NCBI RefSeq assembly: GCF_037975245.1
Contig: NC_092580.1
Span: forward strand, 27,803,501 to 27,867,500
DNA: 64,000 bases
Reading direction: 5' to 3'
Source: Apostichopus japonicus
Lineage: Eukaryota > Echinodermata > Holothuroidea > Aspidochirotida > Stichopodidae
Both the position numbers and the translations under genes were made by a program. The notes beneath the pieces were generated by a model that saw only the letters and a program-made list of their open reading frames with translations, had not been told where the DNA came from and made no database searches. Below, piece by piece: positions 1 through 10,900 of this stretch (position 1 is its first letter; each line of letters begins with the position of its first letter).

Positions 1-658
1 TAGTCACATTTTCATGTTCACTTTACAACTTGTGACGTCATAGAATATGTGGGCAAGCTCAATCGACGTTAGGTTGAAAAGTTTCAATCTACAAAGTTCA
101 TTTTCTTCTATTCAAATTTATTGCATTTGCCTCACCTGCATGCCACCGCTACTCAATATACCCCATCCCTTCCTGCAGCCCTGAATTAACCGTCAAACAA
201 AATAAGCACGTTCCTAGGGCACCAAGGGAAGGGGGCATCACAGAGTTCCCGTAGCTATCATGCCCTTAACTCTTTGACTGCCACTCTCAACTTTAGTTGA
301 ATCCGAGACAGAAACACAGAGATAACGACGCCAAACTTTTAGGTGTAATTCAGAAACTAACAATTCAGAAACAAACTATTTTTCGACTATAAATTCGAGG
401 TCAGTATGTGAACATCAAAGTGAGAATTTGTAAACGTCAAATTGTGGATTTGTTGACATCAAAGTGAAAATTGTTAATTCAAAGTGAACACAGGTATACA
501 GTAAACATAATTCTTTTTAATTATCATTTATCAAAGTTGTGATTTCCCCTCATCATTTCTAAATAAAAGGCCTCAGTCATTGGTTGAGTTTGATACATGC
601 CCAATCTGTTACATAAATAAAATAAGAAATGTATTCATTTGATTTATATAGTTGTGGG
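1..658. other. Non-coding sequence, no gene seen
   Basis: AT-rich sequence with many stops in all frames. No splice-flanked open reading frame, RNA gene or terminal repeat was recognised. It could be intronic or upstream sequence of the lectin gene whose last exons start at 2033, because that gene lacks its 5' exons, but no signal-peptide exon was found here. Confidence 0.4.
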
Positions 659-666
659 GTCTGGGC

Positions 667-1767
667 CAGGCGCGGCGGAACGGAAAAATTATTGGGGGGG
701 GGGGGGCTAATGTGTGGAGACTATCTAAGCGTAGCGCCACCATCGGTTGGCGCGGAGCGTACAAGAAAATTTTGGGTTTTTTCAAAGCCCCAGATGGCCG
801 GAAACGGCACTTCCCGAGTGTTTTATGCTGCGAATACCTAGCCCTAAAATATGGGTCTCAAGCCTGCAATTTCTCAGATTGCACGTAAAAAAGTCTGTAA
901 AAACATTGTAATTTGTATATTCGATGGTGTTTTAAGAGAGTAGCTATTACACGCAGTGTACTCGCAAAGACGTTTTTGAGTGCAGTAAGGGCAGTGGCGG
1001 AGCTAGGGGTATTGGTCAGGGGGCAGGAATGGTCTGTAGGGGCGCTTTCGACACTATCTAAGCGGAGCGCCACCACAGGTTGGCGCGGAGCGTACAGATA
1101 ATTTTTGAGTAAAGATACTCCCTAGATTGCAGGAAATGACCCTTTCCGGGCCTTGTTAATTTGCAGATAAACGGAGAATAAATAGGTTTCGTCGCCATTT
1201 TGTCGGAAAATTACACCAACAGAATATGACAAATGTCAATAGGTATATGAGAGCGCAATAAAATTGTCAATAATCGCGAATAAGTGAAAAGTAGTGAAAA
1301 GCTGAAAAGGGCGCCAGCAGTCCATTTGAGTCCGTCAGGGGGGGGGGGGCATCCGCCCCCTGACTGTATATATGGACGCTCCGCCACTACGTAAGGGGAT
1401 GTTGGAGAACTGGCTGAAATGAGGCAAGTCATTGGCCTAAGACGAAGTTGTGTTACGCTTACCGGTACTCACACTCACTGCTTCCACTTTTCACGGGGCG
1501 TGAAGACGCGGTTGGGGTGACAATGTGGTCTATAGCCAGGGGACGGGCCGAGGGTCCCCCAGCAATTACTTAAATTATAACACCTATATAGTATACGTGT
1601 GCATCGGACAGATCGACAAGTATGCATTGAAAAATGGGCAGATGCACGTTTCGGAGCCTTCGTAAATATTGGGGGGGGGGGGGGCTTATCATGCATTTGC
1701 CCCCTCAACTTTTTCATTGGGGGGCTGAGCCCCCCAAGCCCCCCCCCCCCCGGTTCCGCCGCCACTG
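667..1767. mobile_element. Non-autonomous hAT-like DNA transposon (outer element)
   Basis: The left end reads CAGGCGCGGCGGAAC and the right end, reverse-complemented, reads CAGTGGCGGCGGAAC (13 of 15 match). Both ends are flanked by an identical 8-bp direct repeat, GTCTGGGC, at 659-666 and 1768-1775. An 8-bp target-site duplication with short CAG-starting terminal inverted repeats is the signature of the hAT superfamily. No transposase frame is present, so it is non-autonomous. Long G and C runs sit just inside both ends. A second element is nested at 992-1389. The terminal GGCGGCGGAA is shared with the element at 47366-48430, so the two probably belong to related families. Confidence 0.8.
992..1389. 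mobile_element. Nested hAT-like MITE
   Basis: A 398-bp element inside the outer hAT-like element. The left terminus is CAGTGGCGGAGC; the right terminus reverse-complemented is TAGTGGCGGAGC (11 of 12). The flanks AGTAAGGG (984-991) and CGTAAGGG (1390-1397) match at 7 of 8 positions, fitting an aged 8-bp target-site duplication. No coding capacity. A segment at 1050-1108 (ctatctaagcg...ggttggcgcggagcgtac) resembles the outer element at 720-775, so the two families share internal sequence. Confidence 0.72.
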
Positions 1768-2032
1768 GTCTGGGCCTGGCCTGGAAGGAAGGCACTTATT
1801 GAGTATTAGCCACTAAAGCAATGGAGGTGCCGAGGGGTCACCATTTGCATCACTCGCCCTTTATCCGGCACTTTCTTCCTACGAGCACGGAATGTTTTAC
1901 AAGAACTCGAAAATTTGTTATCTCGAAATTCATATTTCGATGAGTTAATAAGATGAGTTAATAAAACTCCATATTTCTCTCTATGACTGAAAAAAAGGTT
2001 AAGTTTTTTTTTCTCTCTTAATATTTACCTAG

Positions 2033-3070
2033 AACTCGCTGTCAATAGATTTTGCCCATATCAATTGGATGGATTTTGTTACGAACCGTTCTATGACGAG
2101 GCCACATACTTAGACGCCCATAACCACTGTCGCAGCTTTGGCACCGGGTCGAACCTAGTTAGCATTCTCAACTTTGAAGAAGCCAGCCGTTTGAAGGAAT
2201 TAATTGTGAATGAATTCTTTGAACCGTATGAAGACTACTGGATTGGACTGCTGTCGAATCGATACCAATGGGGCGATGGTAGTCCCTTGTTGTACGAGAA
2301 CTTTATATTCTCTTATGTTCCCGGCACCTGTGTTATCGTGTCACCCAACTTGTCTTGGATCGCTGAAAGTTGCACAAAGAGAAATTTGTTCTTGTGTGAA
2401 CGTGAAATTCCAACATCAGGTAAGCGGACCCGACTTACGTTCCCCGGGGAAGGGAGAAGGAGATTCAGCCAGTTAGCCAACCCCCCCCCCCTTCCCAGTG
2501 GGTAAAATCTATAAAAAAAATCCGACTGTATAGGTAGGAGCATGAATATATATGGACGTATACCCCGAGGCGAGTTAAGGGTTTATCGAGGAAGGGGTGT
2601 GGTACTAAGGTCGTTAATGCCTGCAACACCCACATAGAAAAGAGTTAATGGAGTCCTCTCCCAAAATAAAAGTAAGCGTATTACTTTAATTTTTATTTTC
2701 AGGAACCAGTGCTTGTGATCATGTGTATAAAAATTCCTGCTATGAAGGAAACGAGGACAGGGGAGACATAACGTTCGCACGGGATGTATGTTTCGCGAAA
2801 GGGAGTTACTTACTACAGGTTGAGACACGTGATGAACAAGAATATCTAGGAGCCAACATCCAGATGAATATGTGGCTTGACCTTAACACTTCCTTTACAT
2901 CTGGGTACTCTTGGAGCGATGGAAATGAAGCGATTTATAAGGACTTCGAAGATGAAAGTAGTCATGAATATGGCGGAGTGTGTTTTAAGATGGACTACGA
3001 AGATGGCTATAGATGGGAAGCAGAATCTTGCGGAGACTTTGAAAAATACATTTGTAAATGGCCTCTGTAA
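2033..3070 (+). CDS. Double C-type lectin-like domain protein, 3' part (gene A)
   Basis: Two exons, 2033-2419 and 2703-3070 (TAA at 3068-3070), joined in phase 1 across a GT-AG intron. Each encodes one C-type lectin-like domain. CTLD1 shows the family hallmarks in order: C-x-Y, A-H-N-H-C, L-V-S-I, Y-W-I-G-L, a W-G-D-G turn, and the final cysteines ending F-L-C-E. CTLD2 ends Y-I-C-K-W-P-L-stop. Ca2+-sugar motifs of the EPN/QPD and WND type are not visible, so sugar binding is uncertain. The start at 2033 uses the acceptor ...tttacctag, which gives the phase and spacing seen in the paralogue at 11663. An alternative acceptor at 2047-2048 also keeps the domain open. Signal-peptide and stalk exons were not found upstream, so the entry is 5'-partial. 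The product is likely secreted or cell-surface. Confidence 0.8.
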
Positions 3071-3359
3071 AACAAATACATCATCTGGGCCTTCGATTGT
3101 AAGAGTGTAAGAGTGTAAGATATAATTTAATGGTATCAAATAACAAACCAAAAGAAACAATTCAATGAATTAAATAATCAAAACCTGCAAGTAAACACAG
3201 AAATTCTCTTAAAGGATACATGACTTTCGACAGAATTTTGTATGTCCATATTTCAAGAAAAATGAATATTAAACGTATACAGGTAATATGTGTTCTGTTC
3301 CGGTTGCCAAAGTATACCCTCTCCAAAATATATATGGAGATATAAATTGAAAGGCCAAG

Positions 3360-3632
3360 TAAAAGATGACGTCATTCCTCAGTCCTGGGCTAATTGCAGC
3401 CGATAACACACACACACAAATTCTTTAACAACTTTACAAAAAAACAGTATAAGGGCATGTTAAACGTCCGAGTTCCACTAATTAAACATTGAGGCAAACT
3501 AAAAAAATGACGTCATTCCTCAGTCTTGGGCTAATTACAGCCGATAACACACACACACAAATTCTTTAACAACTTTACAATAAAAAAGTATAAGGGCATG
3601 TTAAACGTCCGAGTTCCACTAATTAAACATTA
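3360..3632. repeat. Direct tandem duplication of about 141 bp
   Basis: Two adjacent, nearly identical copies follow gene A. The landmark TGACGTCATTCCTCAGTC starts at 3367 and again at 3508, and both copies continue through an (AC)n tract to TTAAACGTCCGAGTTCCAC. A few substitutions and small indels separate them. Each carries one TGACGTCA palindrome, the canonical CRE core, but there is no evidence of promoter use here. Confidence 0.85.
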
Positions 3633-3904
3633 ACATTTAACTACTTAGTTATGTACATTCGATTTCAAAAGAAATAAAGAAATCTTTTCATATTAAAGAT
3701 ATACCAGAAACAATTGAGATTTGTATTTTGTTACTTTTTTATCTTAAATGCTTTCGCTTTTTTTTAGAGACATATTGGAAACTCTTTAATGATCATATCG
3801 AAAATTTAACAAATTAAAATAAATACAGTTTGTTTGTTTATATATTACTTCTATTTGTTGCTATTGTTATTGTTGCTCCTGTTGAAGGTTTCAGACGACA
3901 ATGG

Positions 3905-4277
3905 ACATACGAATATGGCAAGCCATGTGGGACAAACACTGCATAATATATCCGCGTATTAATTGGAATTTATAAGCGTATTAATTCGAATATATACACG
4001 TATTAATTCGAATATATACACGTATTAAATAAAATACATATGGGGATTAAATCCAATATATGCACGGATTAATTAGAATATACACATTTCCGCTCTTGCT
4101 GTGTACATATACCAACGATAAATGTTTTGGCGGGATCGCGAGATCGCTTCAAAAAGCGAAACTTTACACATGTAGGCTACAACACATGTATATTCGAATT
4201 AATACGCGTATATATTCGAATTAATACGCGGATATATTATGCAGTGTTTGTCCCACATGGCTTGCCATATACGAACG

Positions 4278-4280
<3 letters not shown>
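3905..4280. mobile_element. Palindromic MITE-like element with 52-bp perfect inverted arms
   Basis: Positions 3913-3964 are the exact reverse complement of 4219-4270 (52 bp, from ATATGGCAAGCCATG to CGCGTATTAATT). The space between holds degenerate copies of a ~22-23-bp unit, cgtattaattcgaatatata, on both sides (about 3951-4090 and 4186-4235). Terminal inverted repeats with subterminal repeat arrays are typical of non-autonomous DNA elements. No convincing target-site duplication was found, so the superfamily is open. The right end runs into a (TA)n tract. Confidence 0.7.

Positions 4281-4281
<1 letters not shown>

Positions 4282-4343
<62 letters not shown>
4282..4343. repeat. (TA)n microsatellite
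   Basis: About 60 bp of uninterrupted alternating TA directly beside the palindromic element. Open frames through it (Tyr-Ile runs) are artefacts. Confidence 0.95.
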
Positions 4344-4345
<2 letters not shown>

Positions 4346-5818
4346 ACACATCCCAGTCGTAATATATATATGATTTATAAGTTCCGCCAATTTTCTTCCT
4401 AATTTGTACCGTGCAGAAAAATTTATAACATTCCCAAACTTATAGACTATATAGATATGATTGAAACGCCCACTGTTCGTTCATTGTAATGAATTCTTAA
4501 TTAAAATGTCTGCCTTGCCCTCGAGATACCTAAATAACTAAAAGAAAAAAATTATCGACTGGTAGAAAGTAACGATTTTGTCACGCGGATGTAATTATGA
4601 TTTTTTTTTATTCTATCACATCGAACAACTGAATTTTTGACGAAAAACATAAATAGTTATTTACAAGTTTATGGCATATAGAGACTGTTTTTTACCACAA
4701 GGTTCTTATAGCATGCATATATCATGCATAGCATTTTAGGCTATATTTTCAACAATTTGAATTCAAAATCGCATCCTGATATCGGTTCATCTATAAAGTC
4801 ACCAATTTCTTAAAAAATGAAAGCTGTTGAAAATCAGGACATTTTGTTGTATGGTGATGTGTTTATTATGGAAACTGTCTCATACTTAATCTTGGAAAAA
4901 TAACTTTTAAGAAACAAGACATTGCAGTGCATTGTATGTGGAGCGTATACTTTGACTTTCACACAAGAATTTACAAACTATTCGGACAATTCATAATCTC
5001 AAAGTCTGGTGACGTCTTAATGAAGTCAAAATCCTGATATTAATGGTAAGATTATAACTTCACATGCACTTTTTTAGATTTCATTTAATTGAACTTTGTA
5101 AAATACCTAATGCTCCTTTTATTAAGATCACACAATTTATGTTAAGAAGAATATGCTGGATCATTCGAATATTAGAATAAGTTGAGTAACTAAATGTTGA
5201 ATTGGAAGCCACCCGACGTGTAAGTTGTAATCAATGAGCTCTTGCGGGTTTCTCCTACATTTGTGGTCGCTTAAGTGTCGTAAAAATGAACTTAAACAAA
5301 GAAGAAAGAAGAGATAAAACTAAACGATTGTAATCATTCTGCGCATGTTTAAAACATAATTAGCAAAAATATTTTTATAATGATATTTTATCCCATAAAT
5401 TATGTCACAGATATTTTAAAATTTCAGGAATGTTATTGAATATATCTAGTAAAAGGATTTTCCCAAACAACTTTTCTTTAGCATTAACTCCGTCTGACTT
5501 TGTGTGAGTTGTGTGAGGTGACCATTGTCGGTCATTTCTAGCATAAAATGGTAGTAAAACGTAAGAGTATAAACGCTGAAGTTTCTTTACGTGGTGAAGG
5601 TTTTTATTTTAAAAGGTTTGAAACCGAATTGGTTTCGTTTAAACATGTTTAATGTTTTCAACATGTTTAATATTTAAAAAATTATCTTTACCTAACGTTT
5701 CATTGTTTTTGTAATATTATACACTTAACAGATTCAGTAGCAGAATTTTACTGAGCATCTGACCATTGACCTATCGCGTAATTCTGCTATCAAATATATA
5801 GACGACTATACACCAGGC
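4344..5818. other. Intergenic, no feature seen
   Basis: AT-rich spacer between lectin genes A and B. No frame with splice signals or protein-family resemblance was found. It must contain the promoter of gene B if the ATG at 5819 lies in its first exon, but no convincing core promoter motif could be fixed. Confidence 0.4.
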
Positions 5819-7833
5819 ATGACTTCAACGTCGCTGTTAGCTTTCCACGCAATTGGAATTATGGTCATTACCTTATTGAACCGTAAGTTTTAATTCCCAA
5901 ATAGAATCGTTTCAAAAGATCATTCAACGAACTATACGGATATTTATACTTGGCTACGGACGGGAGGGGGGGGGGCAGGTACAGGGTGGTGGCGGGTGGA
6001 GGTGGAGACGGTGAAGGGACACATATAGTTAGTGCTTTGATTTCAGGTATAAATAACAAGGCTATTTGTATTTTTGGTTGTATTGATCGTGGATAGTGCC
6101 TATTGACCTTATACAGATAAAAACCACGGCATATAGTATAAAAGATATTGCTATTTTGCTCTCAATTTGAACTTACAAGAAAAATGTTTTCCACCATCTT
6201 ATAGCACTACTTTCATAGTCTAGTAAGTATATCTCCATTTAACACTGAACATTAATTTCAATTGATAAGAGTTTGTTCTAATTGCATCGGGGGAAAAAAC
6301 ACAACAAAGAACATGGTTTAACGTATTACATCAAACACAAACCGACCCCCCCCCCCACCACCCCACTCCACCCCACTTCCCCGCCACGGCCGAAACCAAT
6401 TGTAAAAGTTGTATCAGTAAAGGAATAAGCTCAAGAGATGGGAGTGGACGGTGAATTTCTCTTTAGTTTTCTGTATAAAAACAACAATTTCTTCAAATTT
6501 CTTTATACATTTAACCATCCGTTTCGACAAGTGCATAATTAAATTAGCGATCTTATTTACGCTCAAGGATTTGCTTATATTTAAAAATTAATTAATAAAC
6601 ATAAATAGTAGTTTAAATATAGCTTCAGCTCACGTATTTCCCTATAAATTTATATCATCGTGTTATTTATTCTTTGATTTCTTTTGGCCAACTTGGCTTT
6701 GACAAATGATATCGACACAGAACATCCTAGCACGGAAGGCAATCAATATTTTCAACCAAACAAAAGTCAATAATGATTGTATTGGTTCATATAGCCTATA
6801 CTTGAGGGTTTCTCAACAAAAACTAAATGGTTGTTGAAAAGTTGATGACCTGTAATATAAAATCAATATCATCAATTTTCAAGACTATTGTGTATACTTA
6901 TGCCATTCATATCAGGAACAGAAAATCTTTATATTATAAATGCCAGGAGTTCATTTCTGTATTTCATATTTTCGTTATTTCGACGAAACAGTTTGTAATT
7001 GCAGCAAATTGCATGTACAAGTCAATCCAACGCAACGCAACGCAGCCCAATCCAATCGAATCCAAATGCAATCGAATCCAATCTAATCAAATACAATCCA
7101 AGCCAATCTTATCCAGTCCAATCTTTAATTCAATCCAATCTATTCCAATCCAATACAGTGCCTTGAAATAAAATGCAGTACAATCCAACTTGCAATGCAA
7201 TCTGATCCAATCCAATCAAATCCAGTTCAATCCGATGCTTTCCGATCTACATCCAATCTCCATCCAAGTTAAATGCAATCCAATCCAATCGAACTTGCAA
7301 TACAATGCAATACGATCCAGTCCAATACAATACAACGCAATGCAATGCGGCGGAACGTAATGTAGTGCAATGCAATACAATGGATTACAATACCACTATT
7401 TTAGCAATATGGTATACACCATGTCTCTTAATTACATTTGTCTTTCTCTACGATAAAGTGATCACTAAGAAGATTCGTAGCACAAGCCAGATGAGGGAGT
7501 TTTGTTCTAGCTGCAAATTTTATGCTTTATTTTCATTTACCTTATTTTAAATTATTTTTTTTCGGTTAAATGTATTGCCCACATGTTTTCTTGTTTTGTT
7601 TATGCCCCCTCCTAATCCTCCACTCGTTTGAGAGACTTTTTTCACAATTATTCTCTATTGACTGCCGTATAATTAATGACAGCATATGCAGGTACACTAG
7701 CGGATGGCGATGGCGTTTCCTACAAAGGCACCTTTCGATGTACCACGTTTGATGAAAATAACAACTACAAGCAAATGACTACAAATAATCCAAGCTCGAC
7801 GAAGAAAATCAACTCTCCTCTGTTCACCGAAGG

Positions 7834-7930
<97 letters not shown>

Positions 7931-10900
7931 AATATACACAGAGAAAAAGTAGCACATAAGTGAGAATATTCACCAATGAAACAGTGTTTCTCCTTCCACT
8001 CAGGATGTTCGGTGAGTATATGGATAAAGTAAAATATTATAGCTTTCATCACGCTAGAAATAAATTTCCGGTCTGTGCTGAATCTAGTTTTATTCTCTTA
8101 AAATATCGGGTGCGAGGGGTGGGGGGGGGGAGGGGTGGGAAGTAGAAAATTGCTGTGATATTTCTTAGCAGCAAAAATGTTTCAGTTATATAATGTTACA
8201 ACATGGTCGATTTTGATCTACTTTCAGACTTAACGTCAAACATAGAAACGGATGTCGTGACGTCAGAGGGTGCGAATAAAAATGTTACTACTGACGAAAC
8301 TTCAGGTATATACGTTTGGGATAAAATTACTTAAAATAAAAATGTTCATTAATCATGAACCTACTGTATTATTTTCTCAAATGCAAATTGCAGAAATATA
8401 TATTAGATCTATATTTTTTCCAAAAGGTATATGTTTTTCCTGTAGTTTATGGAAATTTATGTAAACACAACTTAATAAAGTGGGATTATACTTTTTCAGA
8501 AAAAGTGTTAAGCTTTAATATAATTGTATCAAAAACGGCCAGCATCTTCTGTTTCGTGCAAAACATACTTACTGTCCCAAAATTACGTCATCTTATATAT
8601 TTAATAAAGAACGTAATTTAAAAACAATGGGTAGATATTTTCCCTTTCACTTTAAAATGTGTCGCTTTGAATATGATTTTACAAATATTTTCGACTTTCT
8701 TCTTGCGTCAGTTTTTACGTCCAAAGGAGAAGCTGAAAATTTGACGTCGGAGCCAACGACTGCTAACACATATTCTACATCTAAAGACACTTCAACGAGA
8801 GGTATTTTTTAACCAAAATTTAAAAAACTATTTCGTCCAATTTTAATGAGGCTTTGTGTCTGCAGTATTCTTCTCTAACCCCCCCCCCCCAAACAAAAAG
8901 GGGAACAATTTAAAACATGGAAAATATGTAATGGAATATCCATATTCAGCTAAAGTAAATCGTCTCGATGTAATTTTACAAGTAACAAAGACCTTCTTCT
9001 TTTTGTAGACTCAACCTCAACAGCGGAAGCGACCATTGTGACGTCAGAGGATGCGAGTACTAACGAATATGTTACATCTGAAATCATCATTTCATCAAGT
9101 AAGTATGCAATGACTTGCTTCTCAATGATTATTGGGGTAATCCTGCACCAATTGCACATTCCCTACTACAACAGAAGACAATAACAACAAATGGGCAAAC
9201 TTGATATATAGTTTTGGTTTCGCTTGAACAAAATTTAATCCCTTTGAAATGATTTTACACACATAAAAATGTGACGACTGACGAAACTTCAGGTATATAA
9301 GTTTGGGATAAAATTACTTAAAATAAAAATGTTCATTAATCATGAACCTACTGTATTATTTTCTCAAATAAAAATTGCAGAAAATATATGTTAGATCTAT
9401 ATTTTTTTCCAAAAGGTGTATAGTTTTTCCTGTAGTTTATGGAAATTTATGTAAACACAACTTAATAAAGTGGGATTATACTTTTTCAGAAAAAGTGTTA
9501 AGCTTTAATATAATTGTATCAAAAACAGCCAGCATCTTCTGTTCCGTGCAAAATATACTTACCGTCCCAAAATTACGTCATCTTATATATGTAATAAAGA
9601 ACGTAATTTAAAAACAATGGGTAGATATTTTTACTTTCACTTTCAAATGTGTCGCTTGAATATGATTTTACAAATATTGTCGACTTTCTTCTTGCATCAG
9701 TTTTTACGTCCAAAGGAGAAGCTGAAAATTTGACGTCGGAGCCAACGACTGCTAACACATATTCTACATCTAAAGACACTTCAACGAGAGGTATTTTTTA
9801 ACCAAAATTTAAACTATTTCTTCCAAATTGTATGAGGCTTTGTGTCTGCAGTATATTTTTCTCTAACCAGAAAAACGAAACAAAGAAATATGTAAAACAT
9901 GGAAAATATGTATGGAATATCCTTATTCAGCTAAAGTAAATCGTCTCGATGTAATTTTACAAGTAACAAAGACCTTCTTCTTTTTGTAGACTCAACCTCA
10001 ACAGCGGAAGCGACCATTGTGACGTCAGAGGATGCGAGTACTAACGAATATGTTACATCTGAAATCATCATTTCATCAAGTAAGTATATGCAATGACTTG
10101 CTTCTAAATGATTATTCGGGTAACCCTGCACCAATTGCACATTCCCTATACTACAACAGAAGACAATAACAACAAATGGGCAAACTTGATATATAGTTTT
10201 GGTTTCGCTTGAACAAAATGTAATCCCTTTGAAATGATTTTACGCACACACTCACACTAAAACAATGCCTTATTATATCTCTTCCTTTTTCTTTATTGTT
10301 TAGAGTCTACAAAAATGACACAGAAGAGTGCTTATACTTCCGGTGAAACAACGTCACAACCACATGTGACGTCAACTACGTTAATGACAACAATGAAGAA
10401 AACACAAGAAACATACAGTACGGATAAAAGTAACGACCATATTGGCTTTCATATTATCTTTTCAACTGATACGTTTTCCCCGTCATATGCATATCATGGC
10501 ACATTCAAATTGAACCAATATGGTCATTTATAATTAGTTCGAGCAAGGAGAGTTGAAAGTTTAGCAAAGTGCTCTCCAACCCATCTACTACGGTAGCTCT
10601 CGCTGTGGAATCTTCCTGCATAACCCAGTAGGCCAGTAATTACCAAAACGCCTTAAATCATCTTCAATCGTCCTGATTTATTTAGACCATCTGTAGATTT
10701 TTTCATCCTTTCAGCATCCAAGCATTAATTCACTAAAGTAGGTCCATTTAGCAACTTTTTCTTGTTTCACCTTTCCCGCGGATGGACATTACTCTGATTG
10801 TGGTAACTACCATACGACAACTAATGACTCCTCGCGTTGGAGGGGTTCTATGGAACGCCAAACGTCTTACCAGATATGATAATGTAACGAAAGATATGTC

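Noticed and set aside
4127-4402. Tyr-Ile repeat open frames
   Set aside because: Produced by the (TA)n tract; the same holds at 7676-8052.
5791-5800. caaatatata as a TATA box for lectin gene B
   Set aside because: It lies only about 20-25 bases before the ATG, leaving no room for a transcription start and leader.
6827-7171. 114-codon frame rich in Gln/Asn/Ile/Ser
   Set aside because: Runs into the CAATC pentamer satellite; low complexity and no splice support.
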